Of a stretch of DNA of 35,835 bases, positions 30,430 to 35,835 are shown piece by piece. Under the pieces are notes generated by a model. That model had not been told where the DNA came from. It worked only from the letters and a program-made list of their open reading frames with translations, and ran no database searches. The position numbers and the translations under genes were made by a program. Origin of the DNA: Winogradskyella sp. (GTDB lineage: Bacteria > Bacteroidota > Bacteroidia > Flavobacteriales > Flavobacteriaceae); assembly GCF_028289625.1 (NCBI RefSeq), contig NZ_JANQOM010000060.1, positions 1-35,835 of the forward strand. The letters run 5' to 3'. The first letter of the stretch is position 1, and each line of letters opens with the position of its first letter.

Positions 30430-30840
30430 TTATTCGCCAGAATACGTTACAAAGTTACGAGGAGTTTCGTATAATGTAACTTCTAAATGAAATTTTGAAT
30501 CTAGTTTCGCTTTGATTTTATTATAGATGACGACAGCAATATTCTCTGCTGTTGGGTTTAAATTTTCAAATTCGGGCACTTCTTCATTAAGATTTTTATG
30601 ATCCAAAGCATTTTCAACTTCAGATTTTATGATATCCTTCAAGATCTTTACGTCAATAACATAACCTGTTTCTGGATCAATCTCTCCGGTAACACTAGCA
30701 ATTAACTCATAGTTGTGCCCATGATAACGAGGATTGTTACACAACCCGAAAACAGCTTCATTCTTCTCAAAACTCCAGTCCTTTCTGTAAAGTCTATGGG
30801 CTGCATTGAAGTGTGCTTTTCTATGTACGGTGACTTTCAT
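30430..30840 (-). CDS. queD: 6-carboxytetrahydropterin synthase / 6-pyruvoyl tetrahydropterin synthase family
   Basis: This 136-residue tunnelling-fold enzyme turns dihydroneopterin triphosphate into 6-carboxy-tetrahydropterin (queuosine pathway) or 6-pyruvoyl-tetrahydropterin. Zinc ligands: His15 in HFNAAHRL, His40 and His42 in RYHGHNYEL. Catalytic Cys34 (GLCNNPRYHGH), Asp80-His81 (ALDHKNLN) and Glu125 (LYETPRNF) are present. The Cys six residues before the HxH pair, together with bacterial context, favours QueD over eukaryote-type PTPS, though no other queuosine gene is in the window. Its ATG overlaps the idi stop codon by 4 bases, so the two are translationally coupled. Confidence 0.9.
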   Translation of the reverse strand: MKVTVHRKAHFNAAHRLYRKDWSFEKNEAVFGLCNNPRYHGHNYELIASVTGEIDPETGYVIDVKILKDIIKSEVENALDHKNLNEEVPEFENLNPTAENIAVVIYNKIKAKLDSKFHLEVTLYETPRNFVTYSGE

Positions 30841-31364
30841 GAGTTATTAATGTTTATGAATTCGTAAAACCTTTCAAATATAATCTTAAACCAAGCTGTA
30901 TAAACTTCTGGATGTAGTGCCATATCAACTTTTATATTTTCTAAAGGCATCCATTTCCAATCAGCAACTTCGTCTTTATTAATGTCTGGAGGATCGTTAT
31001 AGTAACCTATCATAACATGGTCGTACTCATGCTCTGTTAAACCATTATCAAAAGGTGCTTTATAAATAAAGGATGTTGATTCTTCCAATTCGGTAACAAA
31101 TCCCATTTCCTCCTGCAAGCGTCTTTTACCTGCCTCTATATTGGTCTCACCATCCCTTTGATGACTGCAACAAGTATTGGTCCATAACCCCGGGGAATGG
31201 TATTTGTGCATAGCACGCTGTTGAAGCATTAATTCATTCTTATCATTGAATATAAAAACTGAAAAAGCACGATGCAACATTGCTTTTTCATGTGCTTCCA
31301 TTTTTGGCATTAGACCTATTTGGTTGTCGTTTTCATCTACTAAAATGACGTGTTCTTCTATCAT
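30837..31364 (-). CDS. idi: Isopentenyl-diphosphate delta-isomerase type I
   Basis: This 175-residue Nudix-fold enzyme isomerises IPP to DMAPP for isoprenoid, quinone and carotenoid synthesis in the cytoplasm. The active-site Cys66 (with Cys65) in LWTNTCCSHQRDGE, His25 in EAHEKAML, His31, His68 and Glu111/Glu113 in LTEHEYDHV match the metal-binding and catalytic residues of the type I family, and the Nudix-like helix EAGKRRLQEEMGF is present. It is the first gene of the idi-queD-manA operon. A perfect TAnnTTTG box (TAATTTTG on the minus strand, 31376-31369) ends 4 bases before the ATG, so the transcript may be nearly leaderless. No TTG at the normal distance was found. Confidence 0.95.
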   Translation of the reverse strand: MIEEHVILVDENDNQIGLMPKMEAHEKAMLHRAFSVFIFNDKNELMLQQRAMHKYHSPGLWTNTCCSHQRDGETNIEAGKRRLQEEMGFVTELEESTSFIYKAPFDNGLTEHEYDHVMIGYYNDPPDINKDEVADWKWMPLENIKVDMALHPEVYTAWFKIIFERFYEFININNS

Positions 31365-31414
31365 AAAGCAAAATTAACACCTAAAGCTGTAAAAAAAGTA
31401 AAGGAATTCATAAA

Positions 31415-31444
31415 AAATAGCCGTTTAAAATTAAACGGCTATTT
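31415..31444 (-). terminator. Rho-independent terminator of the T9SS locus
   Basis: AAATAGCCGTTTAA and TTAAACGGCTATTT pair perfectly over a 2-base loop. On the minus strand the hairpin ends in a T-run (six T), 24 bases past the stop of the OmpA-family gene. Confidence 0.85.
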
Positions 31445-31467
31445 ACATGTTTTATTAAGTTTTTAGT

Positions 31468-33456
31468 TTATTCCTTGTCATCACAAGATTGACCGTTAAT
31501 ACTTGTAATTATAAATTCGCTACGTCTGTTTAACTGGTGCTCTTCATCTGAACAACTAGAATCATTTGTTGGTTCACAGCCACAATCATTCACCAATTGC
31601 GATTCGCCATAACCTTTAGCTGTAAGACGTTCAGCAGCTATACCGTTATCAATTAGGTATTGGCGTGTAGCTTGTGCACGTCGGTCAGAAAGGCGTTCAT
31701 TATAGTCTGCAGGTCCTCTACAGTCAGTATGAGAACGAATATCTATGGCCATTGTTGGATATTTGTTAAGCACCGCTAATACTTTTTGTAATTCTATTTC
31801 GGCATCATACCTAATATTAGACTTATCAAAATCGAAATAGATGATTGGTATGTCAAGAACCTTAGCTAAGTCATCACATGGGTTGATTTCCTGAACATCC
31901 TTTTCTAACAATAATTGAAGCTGTAACTCCTGTTTTTTATTTGGTGTAGTAAAACGTTTCTCATCTGAGACATAAGCTTCCATTTCTCCTCTAATCAAAT
32001 ACTCTTTTTCACAATCGAGCTCAAATGAGAAAGCAGCTTTGGCATCGGCAGTCTTACGTTCTATAAGATTACCCTCACCATCAAATAGAATAACTGTAGC
32101 ATTAGGTATAAGTTCATCGGTATTTTTATCTTGAACAGTTCCGAAAACAAGCTGCTCGCACTCAGGAATTTCGAAAGTGTAAATATCATCACTTCCTTTA
32201 CCTCCATCTCTATTAGAACTAAAGTACACACGCTTAGTAACTAAATTTTCGTAGTATCCAAAATCATCTGCATTACTATTTACGGGTTTACCGACATTTT
32301 CAATAGGAAAATTTCTATTTGACCCAACGGCTACTTTTTGATCCAAGCCTTCGGATTTGAAAACATCAAAACCACCTAAACCAGGGAATCCTGTTGAGGA
32401 AAAGAATAGATTTCCACTAGTATCCATAAATGGGAAAGACTCTTGCCCTTCTGTATTTATAGAAGGCCCCAAATTTTCGGGTTCACCTAAGGTACCGTCA
32501 TCATTTACATCTACGACAAAGATATCGGATTGACCAAAAGTGCCTGGCATATCAGAAGCAAAATATAATCTGCTTCCTGTAAGATTTAAAGCTGGATGAG
32601 CAACACTATACTCTTCGCTATTAAAATGAATCTTATGAATTTCGTCCCAAGTACCATCTTCACTCAAAGTAGCTCTATATAATTGAAGCCTGTTAATACC
32701 TGTATCATCTTCTTTATATTTTAAACGAAAGAAATTATTTCTAGTAAAGAACATATATTTTCCATTTGGTGAAAATACTGCGCTAGACTCATGGAATTTA
32801 GTGTTTACTTTACCATCAATTTCCTTTACTTCGCCAAAACCATTCTCTGTTTTTTCTGCTGAATATAAATCCAAGTAGGGTTCTTCATTCCATCTGTACT
32901 TACGTCCACCACCTCTAGCAGAAGCAAATACAATCCCATTTTCGTATTCAGTGGTTCCAAAATCAGAAAACTCTGTGTTGATTTCTAAATTTTCAAGCTC
33001 TATATCATCTCTACTCAATTCCTCAATATCAGATCTGTAGTCAACCTTAGAGAGAAAAGCTTTTCCTCTTAAATCATCTGGCTTAAGTTCATTGAATTTT
33101 TTCATCCACTTATCGGACTCCTCATAATTTCCAATTCCTTTGAGTGCTAATGCATATCTAAAATAATACTCCGCATCAATAACTTCTTTCATTGCCATTA
33201 ACTCTCCATACCATTTCGCAGCATTTTTCATATCATTATTAAAATAGAACGAGTTAGCTAACTTCTGAAATAAGTCTGCTGATTTATAGCCTTTATTGGC
33301 CACCTCTAAAAGCACTTCGCTTGTCTTTACATAAGCAAAATCCCGATAGTCATTCTTGACGCTTTGTATTTTTCCTTGCTGTGCAAAAAGATTTGAAAAA
33401 CTTACAAATACTATTGCTAAAACTATATATCTTGATACTGTTTTCATAATCATCAT
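31468..33456 (-). CDS. OmpA family protein with TPR, PD40 and CarboxypepD_reg modules (T9SS-associated)
   Basis: This 662-residue protein has a signal peptide (start at 33456, or at the ATG at 33447, MKTVSRYIVLAIVFVSFSNLFAQ). Next comes a TPR-like helical part (about 35-130: YKSADLFQKLANSFYFNNDMKNAAKWYGEL), then WD40-like PD40 repeats (about 155-420: SSAVFSPNGKYMFFTRNNF, HPALNLTGSRLYFASDMPG, ESFPFMDTSGNLFFSSTG, VYFSSNRDGGKGSDDIYTF), a CarboxypepD_reg-like strand set (about 430-520) and a C-terminal OmpA domain (about 540-655: IYFDFDKSNIRYDAEIEL, SHTDCRGPADYNERLSDRRA) that binds peptidoglycan. This architecture is the standard partner of PorP/SprF proteins in T9SS and gliding loci. It lies 2 bases downstream of the PorP/SprF gene. 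Confidence 0.93.
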   Translation of the reverse strand: MMIMKTVSRYIVLAIVFVSFSNLFAQQGKIQSVKNDYRDFAYVKTSEVLLEVANKGYKSADLFQKLANSFYFNNDMKNAAKWYGELMAMKEVIDAEYYFRYALALKGIGNYEESDKWMKKFNELKPDDLRGKAFLSKVDYRSDIEELSRDDIELENLEINTEFSDFGTTEYENGIVFASARGGGRKYRWNEEPYLDLYSAEKTENGFGEVKEIDGKVNTKFHESSAVFSPNGKYMFFTRNNFFRLKYKEDDTGINRLQLYRATLSEDGTWDEIHKIHFNSEEYSVAHPALNLTGSRLYFASDMPGTFGQSDIFVVDVNDDGTLGEPENLGPSINTEGQESFPFMDTSGNLFFSSTGFPGLGGFDVFKSEGLDQKVAVGSNRNFPIENVGKPVNSNADDFGYYENLVTKRVYFSSNRDGGKGSDDIYTFEIPECEQLVFGTVQDKNTDELIPNATVILFDGEGNLIERKTADAKAAFSFELDCEKEYLIRGEMEAYVSDEKRFTTPNKKQELQLQLLLEKDVQEINPCDDLAKVLDIPIIYFDFDKSNIRYDAEIELQKVLAVLNKYPTMAIDIRSHTDCRGPADYNERLSDRRAQATRQYLIDNGIAAERLTAKGYGESQLVNDCGCEPTNDSSCSDEEHQLNRRSEFIITSINGQSCDDKE

Positions 33457-33457
33457 T

Positions 33458-34384
33458 TTAAAAGAAACGTGGTGATAAAATCCTACCTAATCGCTTCACT
33501 TCAAATCTTAAAGTTATTTCGTGAGTTCCACCATTATAATTATTCAATCCTGTAGTTGTTAAATCGTATCCATAACCAACAAACATACCAGGAGTCATTT
33601 GAAAACCTACAAGCGCACTTACGGAGTCATCCCAACGCCAAGCCAAACCTGCTGTTAAATTCTTTTTATACCAAAAATTAGCCGATATATCTGCTATAAG
33701 TGGTGCACCTGAAACTCCTTTAACTAAAAAGGCAGGTTTCATTTCTAAAGTCTCACTTAGGTTGAAGACATATCCTCCAATAGCATAAAAATGCATACGC
33801 TCAGTTGCCACAGACTCCTGAAAATCGTCATAATGTTCAGTTTCCAAAAAGTTAGGAACGGCCAAGCCCAAATACCATTTTCTGGTATGCATATATAACC
33901 CAGCGCCTACTGTCGGTGATATTAAATTCAAGTTATTATTAAATACTACATCTGGATCTTGAAAACGTCCTTTGCTCCAATCCGTGTCCAGCATATGAAA
34001 TCCTCCTTTTACACCAAAGGATAATTTTAAATCATTTGGATTGAGTGGAATTGTATATGAAAAATTAGCATCTACCCACGTTTCTCTTGCAGGCCCAAGA
34101 GCATCACTCACAATATTTAAGCCAAGACCGATACGCTCATTGCGTAATGGAGAATGAATTCCCAAAGATTGCGTTTGTGGCGCTCCATCTATACCAACCC
34201 ATTGCGATCTATGTAATCCAACCACACTTAGTGTTTCTCGTTGGCCTGCATAAGCTGGGTTGACACTTAGCGTATTGTACATATAGTGTGTGAATTGAGG
34301 ATCTTGTTGTGCATTTACCTCAGACATCAATAGTGTAGTAAACACTATTAAAATTAAACTTGCTTTTGATAATATACGTATCAT
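33458..34384 (-). CDS. PorP/SprF family type IX secretion outer-membrane protein
   Basis: This 308-residue protein has a signal peptide (MIRILSKASLILIVFTTLLMSEVNAQ). The signature follows at once: QQDPQFTHYMYNTLSVNPAYAGQRETLSVVGLHRSQWVGIDGAPQTQ. The remainder is a beta-barrel of alternating strands (KLSFGVKGGFHMLDTDW, WYLGLAVPNFLE, AGLAWRWDDSVSALVGFQM, GMFVGYGYDLTTTGL) ending HEITLRFEVKRLGRILSPRFF. PorP/SprF proteins anchor or pass the large type B adhesins such as SprB to the surface. The order adhesin - PorP - OmpA here is the common arrangement, and this copy probably serves the adhesin encoded immediately upstream. One of several paralogues is expected per genome, so no specific symbol is given. 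Confidence 0.94.
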   Translation of the reverse strand: MIRILSKASLILIVFTTLLMSEVNAQQDPQFTHYMYNTLSVNPAYAGQRETLSVVGLHRSQWVGIDGAPQTQSLGIHSPLRNERIGLGLNIVSDALGPARETWVDANFSYTIPLNPNDLKLSFGVKGGFHMLDTDWSKGRFQDPDVVFNNNLNLISPTVGAGLYMHTRKWYLGLAVPNFLETEHYDDFQESVATERMHFYAIGGYVFNLSETLEMKPAFLVKGVSGAPLIADISANFWYKKNLTAGLAWRWDDSVSALVGFQMTPGMFVGYGYDLTTTGLNNYNGGTHEITLRFEVKRLGRILSPRFF

Positions 34385-34412
34385 CTTTCTGTTTTTTTAT
34401 ATAGTTGTTTAC

Positions 34413-35835
34413 TTATCTATTTATATATACCCATCCTACTCTAGGTTCAGATCCATCCCCCAAATCAAGAACATAATAATAGGTTCCTACTGGTAATTCT
34501 CCAGATTGATTAATAACTGCTCGCCCATTGGAAGTACCATTCCAATCGTTCAGATAACCATTTTTAGAATAAACGATGTTACCCCATCTATTATAGACTT
34601 CTAATTTATTGTTAGGGAATCGCTCCAAACAATCAATAACAAAGGTTTCATTCACACCGTCACCATTTGGTGAGAATTCATTGTAAATCGTTAAACATAT
34701 CGGATCTACAGATGCACTTGCTTCATCATCTGAAGGGTTTATGTCTACTCCTCCTTCTGCATTAGCAACGAAAGCAGTGTTTATATAGTCACCTATTCCT
34801 AAAACTTCAACTGTAATTTGAAGAATCTCAACCTGATCTGGATCTAGCTGACCGACTACCCATTCGCCATCAAATTCTGAATATGTTCCAGCAGTTGTAA
34901 TTGCAGATACAAAAATATATCCATCTGGAATTTGTTCATCTATCACTACATTTGTAGCTGTCACGTTTCCAATATTAGCCACTTCGATAGTAAATGTAAC
35001 TTCATCACCAACTACTGGTCGAGTTTCATCAACTTCCTTAGTAACTTCTAAATCAAAAATTGAGTTAACAGGAGTTACTGTTGGATCATCTGGGTCACCA
35101 TCACCATTAGGATCATCATCATTAGGGTCATTAGGATCATCACTGATATCTTCAACATCATCTGATGGATCACCTAAATCACCTCCTGGACCTTCAGATC
35201 TGACACTTGCAGAGTTAGTAACAGATCCGATATCCAAATCAATTTGTGTAATCTCATAGGTTGCTGTAAATGTTGAATTGTCTATCTCTCCTGGAAGCAA
35301 TTGCGCTATTGGACCTCCAACTAGATTCAATCCAGGTAATAAATCTTCAACTTGAATATTAGTCAAAGTCACATTACCAGTATTTTCAACAACAAACACA
35401 TACGAAATAAGATCACCTAAGCTTCCTTCTATCCCATCTCCATTAGTGTCTGTTAGTGGTAATGTAGTCTTGATAAGACTTATCATGGGCACTTGAATGA
35501 TTTCTGTAACTGTTGGATCATCCAAACCTGTTGGGTCGTTAGGATCATCACTATCATCACCAACTGGGTCACCTAATGGCGCTGTACCATTTGCTACCGC
35601 TTGATTGATTACAATTCCCGTATCAATATCAGCTTGAGTAATAGCATAAGTTGCGGTATAAACAATAGTACCTGAACCTACAATCATATCTTCTAAGTCG
35701 GCCTCACCGTCTTCATCACTACCACCACTCTGATACACTGGTGTTGGTAATGTACCTGTTCCTGTAAAGTCTGCTGCATCTTCCGTAACACTTACATCAA
35801 ATACAGTTGTATTTCCTGTGTTTGTCACTGTATAT
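34413..35835 (-). CDS. T9SS type B secreted adhesin with DUF11 repeats, C-terminal part (5' end outside the window)
   Basis: The frame is open to the window edge, so the 474 visible residues are only the C-terminal part. They contain about three DUF11/DUF7507 Ig-like repeats (each with VxNTGNVTxTNIxVxDxLPG, e.g. [20 protein letters not shown]), joined by Asp/Pro-rich linkers ([36 protein letters not shown]) that look calcium-binding. A different repeat ([20 protein letters not shown]) is followed by the T9SS type B sorting domain: [65 protein letters not shown]. The protein should be exported through the outer membrane and attached to or released at the surface. A PorP/SprF gene follows 28 bases downstream. 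Confidence 0.93.
   Translation of the reverse strand, partial: YTVTNTGNTTVFDVSVTEDAADFTGTGTLPTPVYQSGGSDEDGEADLEDMIVGSGTIVYTATYAITQADIDTGIVINQAVANGTAPLGDPVGDDSDDPNDPTGLDDPTVTEIIQVPMISLIKTTLPLTDTNGDGIEGSLGDLISYVFVVENTGNVTLTNIQVEDLLPGLNLVGGPIAQLLPGEIDNSTFTATYEITQIDLDIGSVTNSASVRSEGPGGDLGDPSDDVEDISDDPNDPNDDDPNGDGDPDDPTVTPVNSIFDLEVTKEVDETRPVVGDEVTFTIEVANIGNVTATNVVIDEQIPDGYIFVSAITTAGTYSEFDGEWVVGQLDPDQVEILQITVEVLGIGDYINTAFVANAEGGVDINPSDDEASASVDPICLTIYNEFSPNGDGVNETFVIDCLERFPNNKLEVYNRWGNIVYSKNGYLNDWNGTSNGRAVINQSGELPVGTYYYVLDLGDGSEPRVGWVYINR

Noticed and set aside
35826..35828. GTG as start codon of the type B adhesin
   Set aside because: The frame is open to the edge and the preceding codons (Tyr-Thr) fit a DUF11 repeat, so the gene begins outside the window.
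1..35835. CRISPR arrays, tRNA/rRNA genes, integrases and insertion sequences
   Set aside because: I searched by eye for evenly spaced repeats, tRNA-like TTCGANTC arms, transposase or integrase motifs and terminal inverted repeats flanking an ORF, and found none.

Overview
The window is A+T-rich chromosomal DNA of a Bacteroidota bacterium, almost certainly a member of the Flavobacteriaceae. The support is a PorP/SprF-OmpA-type B adhesin locus of the type IX secretion system (T9SS), carboxypeptidase-regulatory-like proteins, DUF4369 and DUF819 proteins, ECF sigma/anti-sigma pairs, TAnnTTTG-type -7 promoter elements, and short REP-like palindromes built on CACTGAGCTTGTCGAAGTG/CTCGACTGCGCTCGA words. 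I see no rRNA, tRNA, CRISPR array, phage or insertion-sequence transposase. The genus cannot be settled from the window.

Layout. 1-1018: remains of small minus-strand lipoprotein or membrane genes, one split by an apparent frameshift. 1164-7011: a FabH-type ketoacyl synthase, a secreted S9 peptidase and htpG. htpG lies between REP-like palindromes and is followed by a second, diverged copy of its own last 17 codons. 7259-14381: a mixed accessory stretch with an unknown protein, a VOC protein with a YafY/WYL regulator, a secreted serine hydrolase, a CarboxypepD_reg/transglutaminase pair bracketed by two nearly identical terminators, a Crp-like regulator and a methyltransferase. 14549-19658: two ECF sigma/anti-sigma modules on either side of a polytopic membrane protein, then a DUF6249 protein divergent from the second sigma gene. 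19758-22488: a CarboxypepD_reg-like protein, a DoxX-like protein, a D-Ala-D-Ala dipeptidase and an AlkB-like dioxygenase. 22867-29035: a secreted alpha/beta hydrolase, then a compact operon (SPFH protein, glycine-zipper peptide, DUF4177-like peptide, PH-like membrane protein, a second paralogous alpha/beta hydrolase, ribbon-helix-helix protein), a DUF819 transporter-like protein and a DUF4369 lipoprotein. 29117-31364: a small helical protein and an idi-queD-manA operon. 31468-35835: the T9SS PorP/SprF-OmpA-adhesin locus, with the adhesin running off the window.

The two most informative regulatory observations are these. (1) The intergene between the second sigma gene and the DUF6249 gene holds two divergent, mirror-image ECF-type promoters (TTGTAACC-N16-CGTC). 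A close match (TTGTAAC-N16-CGTC) lies upstream of the secreted serine hydrolase about 10 kb away, so all three may form one sigma regulon. (2) The SPFH operon has a well-spaced flavobacterial promoter (TTG-N20-TATCTTTA) with an inverted repeat at the expected start site, and its last gene encodes a ribbon-helix-helix protein that could be its own repressor. The function of the SPFH operon is unknown, and it is the best candidate here for an undescribed system.
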